Part shown: positions 6,840 through 13,843 of the stretch, in pieces
Numbering within the stretch: the stretch's first letter is position 1
Layout: the number at the start of each line of letters is the position of its first letter
Assembly: GCA_036703315.1 (NCBI GenBank)
Contig: DATNPH010000213.1
Location: 1-15,341 of the forward strand
DNA length: 15,341 nucleotides
Source of the DNA: DATNPH01 sp036703315
GTDB taxonomy: Bacteria > Cyanobacteriota > Cyanobacteriia > Cyanobacteriales > Coleofasciculaceae
Reading direction: 5' to 3'
Made by a program: the position numbers and the translations under genes
Notes under the pieces: generated by a model
Databases searched by the model: none
Seen by the model: only the letters and a program-made list of their open reading frames with translations
What the model was told of the DNA's origin: nothing

Positions 6840-8135
6840 ATGACTGTCTCACAACAAAAGCCAACAATCCATCGCTCCGTTCTTAGTAATGGCATCGTTG
6901 TGATTGCTGTAGAAAACTCAGCCGCAGATATTATTTCCAGTCGCCTATTTATTCGGGCTGGTAGTCAATGGGAGCCACGAGAAAAAGCCGGACTCTCTCA
7001 CCTGCTGTCAGCTGTGCTCACAAAAGGAACAGAGCATCTGTCATCGTTTGAGATAGCTGAACGGATTGAGTCAGTGGGAGCGAATCTTAGTGCTGATGCA
7101 GCCAGCGATTACTTTTTGGTCTCGCTGAAGACGGTTTCTGCTGATTGGCCGGAAATATTGCAGCTAGCAGCACAGATCCTGCGATCGCCTAGTTTTCCAG
7201 AAGCCGAAGTGGAACTAGAACAGCATCTAGCCCTTCAGGACATTCGCTCCCAAAAAGAGCAGCCCTTTAACATTGCTTTTGAGCAGTTGCGGCAGGCAAT
7301 GTATCAAGATCATCCCTATGCCCTCTCAGTTCTGGGAACAGAAGCCACGGTATCTGAACTGAGCCGCACTGACCTAGAACAGTATCATCAGACGTATTTC
7401 CGTCCCGACAACATGGTGATTAGCATTGCCGGTCGAGTGACGCCAGAAGAAGCAATTAAGCAGGTTGAGCGAGCCTTTGGTGATTGGCTACCTCCTGAGA
7501 TTCCCTTGCCAACATTATCATTGCCGTTAATTACATCTCAACCTTGCACACTAACGACGCCGCAAGAAACACAGCAGTCAATAGTAATGCTGGGCTATCT
7601 TACCGCATCCCTACAAAATGCCGACTACGCTACCCTAAAACTGCTTAATACCTACCTAGGTAACGGTCTTTCCAGCCGATTATTCGTTGAACTGCGGGAA
7701 AAGCGAGGTTTAGCCTATGATGTCTCCGCTTTTTATCCCTCGCGCCAGTCAACCTCCACATTTGTTGTCTACATGGGCACGGCACCGGAAAATACGGAAA
7801 CAGCGCTCATGGGTCTACATGCAGAAATCGAGCGTCTTTGTTCGACCTTACTAAGTACTGAGGAATTGCAGACGGCAAAAAATAAGCTACTCGGTCAGTA
7901 CGCATTAGGCAAACAGACCAACGCCCAGCTTGCCCAAACCTATGGTTGGTACGAGACTCTGGGGCTAGGAATTGAGTATGATACCAAGTTTCAGCAGGAG
8001 GTTGCTAGCGTTACCCCAGAGATGGTTCAAGCCGCCGCAGGGCGATACTTCATTGAACCTTATGTGTCGTTGGTTGGTCCAGCTGAGGCAATTAATGGTC
8101 TTGTGACTCCCCCCCACGGGAAGCCTAATCTATAA
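6840..8135 (+). CDS. M16 family peptidase-like protein, non-catalytic partner subunit
   Basis: ATG 6840 is preferred over TTG 6822; it gives 431 residues beginning MTVSQQKPT. The fold matches the upstream gene, but the zinc motif HxxEH is replaced by HLLSA (about residues 54-58) within AGLSHLLSAVLTKGT, so the catalytic Glu and second His are lost. The C-terminal half keeps LFVELREKRGLAYDVSAFY, with the Arg and Tyr that M16 partner subunits supply for substrate binding. This pairing of an active and an R/Y-bearing inactive M16B protein is known from bacterial heterodimeric proteases and from mitochondrial processing peptidase. I infer that it forms a complex with the product of 5284-6579. No signal peptide. 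It converges on the gene at 8185-8994 with a 49-base gap that shows no clear terminator. Confidence 0.92.
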   Translation: MTVSQQKPTIHRSVLSNGIVVIAVENSAADIISSRLFIRAGSQWEPREKAGLSHLLSAVLTKGTEHLSSFEIAERIESVGANLSADAASDYFLVSLKTVSADWPEILQLAAQILRSPSFPEAEVELEQHLALQDIRSQKEQPFNIAFEQLRQAMYQDHPYALSVLGTEATVSELSRTDLEQYHQTYFRPDNMVISIAGRVTPEEAIKQVERAFGDWLPPEIPLPTLSLPLITSQPCTLTTPQETQQSIVMLGYLTASLQNADYATLKLLNTYLGNGLSSRLFVELREKRGLAYDVSAFYPSRQSTSTFVVYMGTAPENTETALMGLHAEIERLCSTLLSTEELQTAKNKLLGQYALGKQTNAQLAQTYGWYETLGLGIEYDTKFQQEVASVTPEMVQAAAGRYFIEPYVSLVGPAEAINGLVTPPHGKPNL

Positions 8136-8184
8136 TCCTCAGACAGAGTTTAATCCCGTAATTTTTACCAACATCCGCATTTCC

Positions 8185-8994
8185 CTAAGTAATGAGTTTC
8201 ACCAAGGGTTGAAATACATTTACCAGTTCAGGGCTACTAGCGACCAGGGTAGGAAGCGATCGCTTTCCGTAATCCTGCCCAACGTTGAGGGGAAAAATCG
8301 GTTGTGAATCCAACGACACCCACACACCACCAGCCGCTTGTACAATTACCCAAGCCCCAGCCATATCCCAAATCTTGGGGGTTGCTTCAACGCCTCCCAA
8401 GGCAGCCCCACTGGCAATCGTGAGGAAATTGTAACTGGCAACACCCAGCATCCGAATTTTGCAGGGTAAGGGTTGCTGTAATAATGACGCACTGCGGGAG
8501 CAAATGTTGAAAAAGTGGTTATTGGTGGGAGCATCAGTGCTGCTGTGGATAGGACGTTCATTCAGAAATGCACCGTTCTCTAAACCCTCTATTCCTGATT
8601 CACCCTTCCAAAAACCATGAAAGGTTTGCGCGATTGGCGGAAAATGAACGTAACCAAATACGGGTGTTCCCTGATACAGCAACCCCAGTGAAATCCCCCA
8701 GATCGGAATCCCTCGTGCAAAGTTCGTAGTACCATCCAGGGGATCGATAATCCAGCTCCATTCAGTATCAGGAAACTTGTGTTCGGCTTCTTCACTCAAA
8801 ATCCCATGACTAGGAAAATGAGTTGCGATCGCCTCCCGAATTGTCTGATCCGCCCAATGATCCGCTTGCGTCACCAAGCTACCATCATCTTTTTGAGATG
8901 CCTGTACCTGCCCAAAATCTTGTAACAGTTGGGTGCCGACTCTAGCTGTGGTAGTCTGGGCAAAGCTTAAAATGTCTGTCCAAAAATCTGTCAT
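8185..8994 (-). CDS. Inositol monophosphatase family protein
   Basis: A 269-residue Mg2+-dependent, lithium-sensitive-type phosphatase fold. Metal-site motifs are all present: ILSEEAE (E68, E69), WIIDPLDGTTNFARG (D84, D87, G88, T89) and the C-terminal KIWDMAGAWVIVQAAGG (W209, D210), followed by a Gly-rich end. Members hydrolyse myo-inositol phosphate, fructose-1,6-bisphosphate, histidinol phosphate or 3'-phosphoadenosine phosphate; the exact substrate cannot be read from the motifs, so no gene symbol is given. Its length is normal for a SuhB/IMPase-like enzyme, and it is probably cytosolic. The ATG is at 8994-8992, directly preceded by a triple heptamer repeat. It lies on the same strand as the transporter gene at 9167-10603, but a repeat element separates them, so joint transcription is doubtful. 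Confidence 0.92.
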   Translation of the reverse strand: MTDFWTDILSFAQTTTARVGTQLLQDFGQVQASQKDDGSLVTQADHWADQTIREAIATHFPSHGILSEEAEHKFPDTEWSWIIDPLDGTTNFARGIPIWGISLGLLYQGTPVFGYVHFPPIAQTFHGFWKGESGIEGLENGAFLNERPIHSSTDAPTNNHFFNICSRSASLLQQPLPCKIRMLGVASYNFLTIASGAALGGVEATPKIWDMAGAWVIVQAAGGVWVSLDSQPIFPLNVGQDYGKRSLPTLVASSPELVNVFQPLVKLIT

Positions 8995-8999
8995 GGGTC

Positions 9000-9020
9000 A
9001 ATGGCTAATGGCTAATGGCT
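9000..9020. repeat. Heptamer tandem repeat, ATGGCTA x3
   Basis: ATGGCTA-ATGGCTA-ATGGCT at 9001-9020 is directly upstream of the inositol-monophosphatase-family start on the minus strand. It resembles the short tandemly repeated repetitive sequences (STRR, 7-mers) of cyanobacteria. Its position in the 5' leader means copy number changes could affect spacing. Confidence 0.65.
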
Positions 9021-9030
9021 CTTGAGCTAC

Positions 9031-9151
9031 AGACCTCTTGCATAAATCTGAATTACTCCCCTTAGTCCCCCCTTGTAAAGGGGGAAAAGCTCCCTCCCGT
9101 TACTAAGGGGAGGGCTGGGGTGGGGTGCTTTGGTATTCTTGCAAGAGGTCT
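9031..9151. mobile_element. MITE-like element with 12-bp terminal inverted repeats
   Basis: AGACCTCTTGCA at 9031-9042 is matched perfectly by TGCAAGAGGTCT at 9140-9151. Inside are nested inverted repeats: CTCCCCTTAGT 9056-9066 with ACTAAGGGGAG 9102-9112, and CCCCCTT 9068-9074 with AAGGGGG 9078-9084. It has no ORF and is 121 bp long. The termini resemble, from memory, GAGACCT(C)TTGCA-type ends of IS5-like elements in cyanobacteria, so it may be moved in trans by such a transposase. I see no clear target-site duplication. It lies between the 3' end of the transporter gene and the phosphatase gene and could also act as a terminator. Confidence 0.6.
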
Positions 9152-9166
9152 AATGAACAATTAGCA

Positions 9167-10603
9167 TCAGTCTAGGTCACTTTCTATAACAGCTGCGATC
9201 GCCTGCTTCGCATTAGTGCGGAACTCTTGCACGCTCACTCGCGTTAGAAACCAGACTGCCAAAGCCATGCAGATACCTTGAACAACAAATACCAAACCGT
9301 AGGCAAACACCAGGTTGGTAAATAGCTTCTTGCCTGTATCAAACACAGCTCCTCCAGTTACTGTCGCTACTCCTTTCGCTAAAGCCTGTGCCAACCCCCA
9401 AGCACCAATAAATGTACCGGCTGTTTCCGCCGCCGTTAGATCCAGCATCAAAGTAAGAGCGCCTGTCGTTAGAAATCCGGAAACCAGACCGAAAAATAGC
9501 AACGCGATTTGGAGCTGTTTCGGGTCATGGGTAAATCCCGACAGTATGACCCAGACTAAAGAGAAGATGACTAACATACCTCCCAATTTGGTAGTCTTGC
9601 GCTTACCCAGACGCGGAACCAGAAAGAAGCCCGCCAAACTTAGACCAATTAGTGTCCCAGTCCCCCAGAAGGCGTTAAGAGTAGCTGTTTTACCGACCTC
9701 CATATTGAAGACATCACCACCATAGTTTTCTAGAATGGGGTCTTGCATAAATAACCCAAGGGTCATCAGCACCAAAAAAGTGAAAAACAGCCGGGTTTGC
9801 TGACTATTTGTCAAGATGCGCCATGCCCGATTCAGGGTAATCTTTTCTTCCTGGTTAACTAATGTGGAGCGTGAGGCATAACGGGAATACTTTTTCTCAA
9901 TGCCCCAAGTTGACACAAATGCCAGACCAAACATAATCAAGGGCACAATCAGAAACAGCTGATTAATTTGTGCCTGTAGTACCTCGATAGAGGCGTTCAG
10001 GGTTAATTTCTTGAGCAATACGCCAATCAGAATTGCCCCAACAATGGTTCCCCCAATCAGCATTGACCAGTCAACGCCCACCAACCGGGAGCGATTATCT
10101 TCATCGGAAACATCCACCAGTAGCGTGGCAAAGGGTGTAGAACAAGCGCTGACTGCCAGACCATAAAGCACAAACAGTAGAGCTAGCAAACTCGTCCAAG
10201 CATAAGTTTGGGTAGTCCAGCCTTCTGCTTTTAAACTACCACCCACCTGCCACATCACCTGTACAACTAGAAAAGAAAGGATAGCTAGACTTGCCGCACC
10301 AACCCAGACATACCCAGTGCGATGATATCCCAACAAAGGCTTAGTGTCGGACATATGCCCAAACCAAATTCGCGCTGGAGCCACAAACAGGCTTAAGGCA
10401 AGGATAAGTGTGCCTAGCGTTGCTGGTACTCCCAATTCTCTAATCAGCACACGGTTGAGTACCCCAAAGATCAGCACTGACATCATTCCCAGCCCCATTT
10501 GGAACAAGCCTAGCCGAAACATGGTTCGTAGCTTGATTCTGGGAAGTACCTTGTCATGAGCCGATGAGGTCGGCTGGGAATTGGAGAAATCACTGGTTTC
10601 CAT
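9167..10603 (-). CDS. BCH/PucC family MFS transporter (pigment-linked membrane protein)
   Basis: A 478-residue polytopic membrane protein with about 12 hydrophobic segments. The N-terminal part, LPRIKLRTMFRLGLFQMGLGM then NRVLIRELGVPATLGTL, and the loop PARIWFGHMSDTKPLLGYHRTGYVW are characteristic of the PucC/BCH (bacteriochlorophyll delivery) branch of the major facilitator superfamily. Further support: ACSTPFATLLVDVSDEDNRSRLVGVDW, and FFLVPRLGKRKTTKLGG in the second half. In purple bacteria PucC and LhaA assist light-harvesting complex assembly; cyanobacterial relatives are linked to chlorophyll handling, but their exact cargo is not established. The membrane (plasma or thylakoid) is unknown. 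ATG at 10603; the 3' end abuts a MITE-like repeat. Divergent from the aldo/keto reductase with a 158-base shared upstream region containing a HIP1 site. Confidence 0.88.
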   Translation of the reverse strand: METSDFSNSQPTSSAHDKVLPRIKLRTMFRLGLFQMGLGMMSVLIFGVLNRVLIRELGVPATLGTLILALSLFVAPARIWFGHMSDTKPLLGYHRTGYVWVGAASLAILSFLVVQVMWQVGGSLKAEGWTTQTYAWTSLLALLFVLYGLAVSACSTPFATLLVDVSDEDNRSRLVGVDWSMLIGGTIVGAILIGVLLKKLTLNASIEVLQAQINQLFLIVPLIMFGLAFVSTWGIEKKYSRYASRSTLVNQEEKITLNRAWRILTNSQQTRLFFTFLVLMTLGLFMQDPILENYGGDVFNMEVGKTATLNAFWGTGTLIGLSLAGFFLVPRLGKRKTTKLGGMLVIFSLVWVILSGFTHDPKQLQIALLFFGLVSGFLTTGALTLMLDLTAAETAGTFIGAWGLAQALAKGVATVTGGAVFDTGKKLFTNLVFAYGLVFVVQGICMALAVWFLTRVSVQEFRTNAKQAIAAVIESDLD

Positions 10604-10761
10604 AGCTGTTTACAAGCGATCGCTTGCCGAACTCAGTATTTTATTTCTTCTCTATATCTATCTAAAGATACACACTCTTGGTTCATCTGCCTTACTAGCG
10701 GTACGTGTCTGCAACAATACACTAATTAATATAAAGAAATGTAAATATAGCAGGTTTGATT

Positions 10762-11709
10762 ATGCAAACTATAACCTTAGGGCAAAATGGACCAACTGTT
10801 ACGGCTTTAGGCATTGGCACTTGGGCCTGGGGTGATAAGCTGTTTTGGAACTACGGCAGTGACTACGGAGTCTCCCAAGTGGAAGAAGCGTTTAAGGCGA
10901 CTTTGGATTCCGGTATCAGCTTTTTTGACACGGCTGAGATTTACGGGCTGGGGGAATCTGAATCACTTCTGGGACGGTTTATGAAGCAGCTAGAACGTCC
11001 AGCGCAGATTGCAACCAAATATTTTCCCATGCCTTGGCGGTTTACAGGCCAGTCTGTTTCTGACGCCCTGACAGAAAGCTTAAAACGTCTACAGGTCGAG
11101 CAAGTTGCTCTGTACCAGGTGCATATGCCGTTTAGCTTTTTCATGAGCCAAGAGACGCTAATGAACGCCCTGGCAGATGAAGTGAAGCGAGGTAGAATTG
11201 CCACTGTCGGTGTAAGCAACTACTCAGCTGACCAGATGCGGGAAGCTCATGGTTATCTGGCAGCGCGTGGGGTACCCCTGGCAGTAAATCAGGTGCAATA
11301 CTCTCTGTTATCTAGGAAAGTTGAAAGTAACGGTATTTTAGATACTGCACGTCAGTTGGGCGTGACTATCCTGGCTTATAGTCCCCTAGCTCAAGGATTA
11401 CTCACAGGCAAGTACACCCCAGAGAAAAATCTTAAATTCAATGATGCACGCCGAATTGATCCCCGCTTTAGCCAAAGCGGTCTAGAAAAAATCGCTCCTG
11501 TCATGGAGGTACTGCGTCAGATTGGTGAAAAGCACGATCGCACACCGGCTCAGGTTGCCCTAAACTGGCTTATTGCTCAAGGCGTCATTCCAATTCCCGG
11601 CGCAAAAACAGCGCAACAGGCAAAACAAAATGCTGGTGCCTTGGGTTGGAACCTCAGCGAAGAGGAATTTGCTCAATTAGAGCAGGTGACTCGCCCTTGG
11701 CTCAGGTAA
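10762..11709 (+). CDS. Aldo/keto reductase family oxidoreductase
   Basis: I choose ATG 10762 over TTG 10756; this gives 315 residues, typical for the family. It is an NAD(P)H-dependent TIM barrel that reduces aldehydes or ketones. The catalytic tetrad is visible: D56 and Y61 in FFDTAEIYGLGESE, K86 in IATKYFP, and H121 in ALYQVHMP. Other signatures are GVSNYSADQM, NQVQYSLLSR, LAYSPLAQGLLTGKY, and the C-terminal cofactor site VIPIPGAKTAQQAKQNAGAL. The layout with SLLSR and PLAQGLLTGKY is closest to the AKR13/YakC-like or pyridoxal reductase-type groups; the physiological substrate cannot be told from sequence. Probably cytosolic. A plausible terminator follows at 11746-11785. Confidence 0.93.
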   Translation: MQTITLGQNGPTVTALGIGTWAWGDKLFWNYGSDYGVSQVEEAFKATLDSGISFFDTAEIYGLGESESLLGRFMKQLERPAQIATKYFPMPWRFTGQSVSDALTESLKRLQVEQVALYQVHMPFSFFMSQETLMNALADEVKRGRIATVGVSNYSADQMREAHGYLAARGVPLAVNQVQYSLLSRKVESNGILDTARQLGVTILAYSPLAQGLLTGKYTPEKNLKFNDARRIDPRFSQSGLEKIAPVMEVLRQIGEKHDRTPAQVALNWLIAQGVIPIPGAKTAQQAKQNAGALGWNLSEEEFAQLEQVTRPWLR

Positions 11710-11745
11710 GTTATTTAACTTATTTTCGTTCTTGCGCTACCGTAG

Positions 11746-11785
11746 AGTGATCGCATGACCCTTGCCTTGACAGGCGATCGCTTTT
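11746..11785 (+). terminator. Possible terminator after the aldo/keto reductase gene
   Basis: AGTGATCGC 11746-11754 pairs with GCGATCGCT 11774-11782, with one G-T pair and a 19-nt loop, followed by TTTT. One arm is a HIP1 octamer, so the symmetry could be partly incidental, and the large loop weakens the call. Confidence 0.4.
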
Positions 11786-11871
11786 CCTTTGGAAGACTTA
11801 TCAAACTCTACAGGCAGGCAATTTTTGTCTAGCTATCACCTGCTTTGTTGTGCTTAATTGGTCTTGCCGCC

Positions 11872-12450
11872 TCAACTAGGTTGAGCAAAGAAGGGAAATT
11901 CTGAGGAAACGTTCCACCGCCTGCAATCATGCATTAGCAGCGTTAGCTGAGATGCCGTAAACTCAAACTCCAACTCTCGATGCTGAAATTCGAGCCATGC
12001 TGCACGGAAGTTCTGCTTGGTTAAGTCTTTAAAGGCAACCGTTATGTGAGGCGCAAAAGGACGATTTTTAGAAGTCTGGTGAGCAATTCCTAATGATTCC
12101 TCCAGATAAGCCATCAAATCTTTTTGTAAACTGAGCAATTCTGGTGTCTTGAGGACATTAATGTAAATAACACGAGGCACAAAAGCACTAAACCCTTTTA
12201 GCGTTATCGGTACAGACTTCTGAGCATCAGCAAACGTTCTCAAACATTGTTCTAAAACTGGCACGTTATCCAACTGCCATTCAAACGGCGGTTGCAGGGT
12301 AATATGAGGCGGAGACTTCTGAGCATGTCGGCTGTTGTAGTTTTGCGCGAAGTATTGCTTAACCTCATTCGCGTAGTCCTGAATTTCCTGAGGCGGCAGG
12401 AGAGCAATAAAGAAGAGATGTTTTGAGTCAGTCAAAGAATTTTCGAACAA
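11872..12450 (-). CDS. 2H phosphoesterase superfamily protein (LigT / 2'-5' RNA ligase-like)
   Basis: A 192-residue protein with the two HxTx motifs that define the 2H superfamily: HITL at residues 49-52 in SPPHITLQPPFEW and HITV at 135-138 in FAPHITVAFKDL. The two histidines form the active site, which acts on cyclic phosphates or RNA 2'-5' links. Cyanobacterial members of this size are usually annotated 2'-5' RNA ligase family; true ligase activity is not shown for most. The start is TTG at 12450-12448 (MFENSLTDSKHLFFIALLPP). There is no ATG in the first part of the frame, and a stop lies a short way upstream, so a non-ATG start is required. A weak purine tract (AGAGAAG) precedes it. Divergent from the YciI-like gene with only 59 bases between starts. 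Confidence 0.85.
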   Translation of the reverse strand: MFENSLTDSKHLFFIALLPPQEIQDYANEVKQYFAQNYNSRHAQKSPPHITLQPPFEWQLDNVPVLEQCLRTFADAQKSVPITLKGFSAFVPRVIYINVLKTPELLSLQKDLMAYLEESLGIAHQTSKNRPFAPHITVAFKDLTKQNFRAAWLEFQHRELEFEFTASQLTLLMHDCRRWNVSSEFPFFAQPS

Positions 12451-12484
12451 ATCACTAAGCTTCTCTGATTGGTACTATAAATCC

Positions 12485-12502
12485 AAAATCTAAAATCTAA
12501 AA
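12485..12502. repeat. Heptamer tandem repeat, AAAATCT x2.5
   Basis: AAAATCT-AAAATCT-AAAA, a period-7 repeat of the cyanobacterial STRR kind, lies within the 59-base divergent spacer, a few bases before the ATG at 12510. No Shine-Dalgarno sequence is visible there. Confidence 0.55.
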
Positions 12503-12509
12503 CCGTAAA

Positions 12510-12776
12510 ATGCCCTGGTTCGTAAAGATTGAAGAAGGCATCATCGAGAAACCTGAATTTGACAAACATGTACACGCTCACAAAGCCTACGTTCAAGACT
12601 TGATTGCCAAGGGACACGAGGCACGAACTGGCTATTGGGCAGAGAGAGGAGGTGGAATGCTACTGTTTAAGGCTCAGTCAATGGAAGAGGCAAAAGCGAT
12701 CGTTGCTCAAGATCCGCTTGTACAAAACAACTGTGTCAACTACAAGCTCCATCAATGGTGCGTCATTGTTGAGTGA
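12510..12776 (+). CDS. YciI-like family protein
   Basis: An 88-residue protein with the YciI ferredoxin-like (dimeric alpha/beta barrel) pattern: MPWFVKIEEG as first strand, then FDKHVHAHKAYVQDLIAKG with the conserved helix and His, then ARTGYWAERGGGMLLFKAQS, then MEEAKAIVAQDPLVQ with the conserved Asp-Pro of the family (KAxxDPF/L), and a last strand LHQWCVIVE. YciI-like proteins are mostly of unknown function; some resemble muconolactone isomerase or chlorite dismutase folds. The size is normal. ATG at 12510. Divergent from the LigT-like gene and upstream of the SRP RNA gene; neither suggests a role. Confidence 0.85.
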   Translation: MPWFVKIEEGIIEKPEFDKHVHAHKAYVQDLIAKGHEARTGYWAERGGGMLLFKAQSMEEAKAIVAQDPLVQNNCVNYKLHQWCVIVE

Positions 12777-12929
12777 GTACATTATCCAAGCCTCTAGCCA
12801 AGAATGGGAAGGGGGAGTGAGCCGTGGCAAAGGTATCCTGATTGGAACTAAATAATCCCCTTAAACTCGCGACTCCCGACTGCCCTGTCTCCATAAATTT
12901 TGGATTAGTCAGATGTCCCCAGAAGGTGT

Positions 12930-12935
12930 TATGCT
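12930..12935 (+). promoter_or_regulatory. Probable -10 box of the SRP RNA gene
   Basis: TATGCT lies 6-7 bases before the predicted 5' end of the SRP RNA. A weak -35-like TAGTCA stands at 12907-12912 with a 17-base spacer. The position fits, but the -35 is poor. Confidence 0.4.
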
Positions 12936-12939
12936 ATAG

Positions 12940-13037
12940 GTGATCCGGAACTACGCGATCACAACGCTCAAACTTTGTCAGGACCGGAAGGTAGCAGCAA
13001 TACGAGATGCTTGTGGTAGGCGTGGACTCCGGGTCCT
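12940..13037 (+). ncRNA. ffs: Signal recognition particle RNA, 4.5S type
   Basis: The bacterial SRP RNA pairs with the Ffh protein to target ribosomes making membrane proteins. The conserved tip is unmistakable: TCAGGACC, GGAA tetraloop at 12986-12989, then GGTAGCAGC, which is the Ffh-binding domain. The ends close by perfect pairing of GATCCGGA 12942-12949 with TCCGGGTC 13028-13035 (one G-T). The length of about 97 nt is right for the short form lacking an Alu domain. Ends are good to a few bases. Confidence 0.95.
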
Positions 13038-13194
13038 CTAGCTTCAAGGAGCCGTTGTTTAAGTCTCCAAAGTAGCTATACCCTACTTTCATCTATAAGC
13101 GTCAATCATGATTAGTTTGTCTATCTAGAGTTAGGTGGGCAAATTTTTAGTTTCGCTCGTATCGTAGAAACAGAGGGTACAGGCGTAATTATTT

Positions 13195-13198
13195 GGAG
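13195..13198 (+). promoter_or_regulatory. Ribosome binding site of the phasin-like gene
   Basis: GGAG with 8 bases to the ATG at 13207; one of the few clear Shine-Dalgarno sequences in this window, and it supports that start. Confidence 0.7.
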
Positions 13199-13206
13199 AA
13201 CTAGTT

Positions 13207-13578
13207 ATGGTGAATCGCTTTGGAGATATTGTTCAGAAAGCATTTTATCTAGGTGTTGGGCTAGCTACCACGGCGGGAGAGGAAGCTGGGGGAAAATTAG
13301 CAAAACTGCGAGTTCAAGCCCAAAAGCTAGCTGATGAACTGGTAGCTAAGGGTGAAATGAACGTAGAGGAAGCTCGCAAGATGGTTGAGGAATTGGTGCA
13401 GCAGGCTCAACAGCAACCGGTTCCACCTTCCGACGCTCCCCGCCCATCTGAACCGCGCCGGATTGAGATTCTTTCTGATGATGAAGAGCCAACTCCCGCG
13501 GATGCTCAGAATGTAGAGTCGCTGCGTCAGCAGGTGAAAGCCATGCAAGAAGAACTACGTCGGCTGAAGCGCGATTAG
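13207..13578 (+). CDS. Phasin-like coiled-coil protein
   Basis: A protein of 123 residues. The N-terminal third, VNRFGDIVQKAFYLGVGLATTAGEEAGG and the following KLRVQAQKLADELVAKGEMNVEEARKMVEELV, matches the phasin / granule-associated-protein-like family common in cyanobacteria, which pairs a short hydrophobic patch with an amphipathic helix. A Pro-rich and acidic linker (residues about 70-100) leads to a C-terminal heptad helix, VESLRQQVKAMQEELRRLKRD, likely a dimerising coiled coil. Phasins coat polyhydroxyalkanoate granules, but no PHA genes are nearby and many cyanobacterial members have no proven role, so granule binding is an inference. A good RBS at 13195 supports ATG 13207. Confidence 0.75.
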   Translation: MVNRFGDIVQKAFYLGVGLATTAGEEAGGKLAKLRVQAQKLADELVAKGEMNVEEARKMVEELVQQAQQQPVPPSDAPRPSEPRRIEILSDDEEPTPADAQNVESLRQQVKAMQEELRRLKRD

Positions 13579-13619
13579 AAGCTCCGGTTCAGGTGTCGAA
13601 GCGTGACGGAGCGATAATC

Positions 13620-13828
13620 AACAACGGTGATTTTTGCGGCTTGCCCACTAAGCTAAAGTAATGCCGATGATTGAAGACTCGCTACGCTTGGCTAAGGCGA
13701 TCGCCAGCTTCTCACCTTTCCACTGCACGAAGAGGACAGACGCCCAGGTTATGATACTGACATTCAGGCTATCATGGCTAGTTGGTGACCCTCGTGTGAT
13801 TGAGTATCGCTAGAAAATCACCGTTGTT
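13620..13828. repeat. Segment bounded by a perfect 15-bp inverted repeat
   Basis: AACAACGGTGATTTT at 13620-13634 is the exact reverse complement of AAAATCACCGTTGTT at 13814-13828. The 179 bases between hold a HIP1 palindrome near 13698 and a GC-rich dispersed-repeat-like stretch, but no ORF and no internal mirror of the ends. No target duplication is obvious at the borders. It ends 15 bases before the ATG at 13844. It may be a MITE relic or a long stem on the leader RNA. Confidence 0.55.
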
Positions 13829-13843
13829 TACTGAATTTCCAAA

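Noticed and set aside
9031..9151. CRISPR-like repeat unit
   Set aside because: The symmetry is one nested palindrome with no regularly spaced direct repeats; no CRISPR array is seen anywhere in the window.
9315..9725. Plus-strand ORF of 136 codons inside the transporter gene
   Set aside because: It is a shadow of the PucC-like gene on the other strand; its Pro/Val/Arg-rich translation reflects antisense membrane codons.
10581..10835. 84-codon ORF in the divergent spacer
   Set aside because: It crosses the transporter start and runs into the aldo/keto reductase gene in another frame, with no recognisable features.
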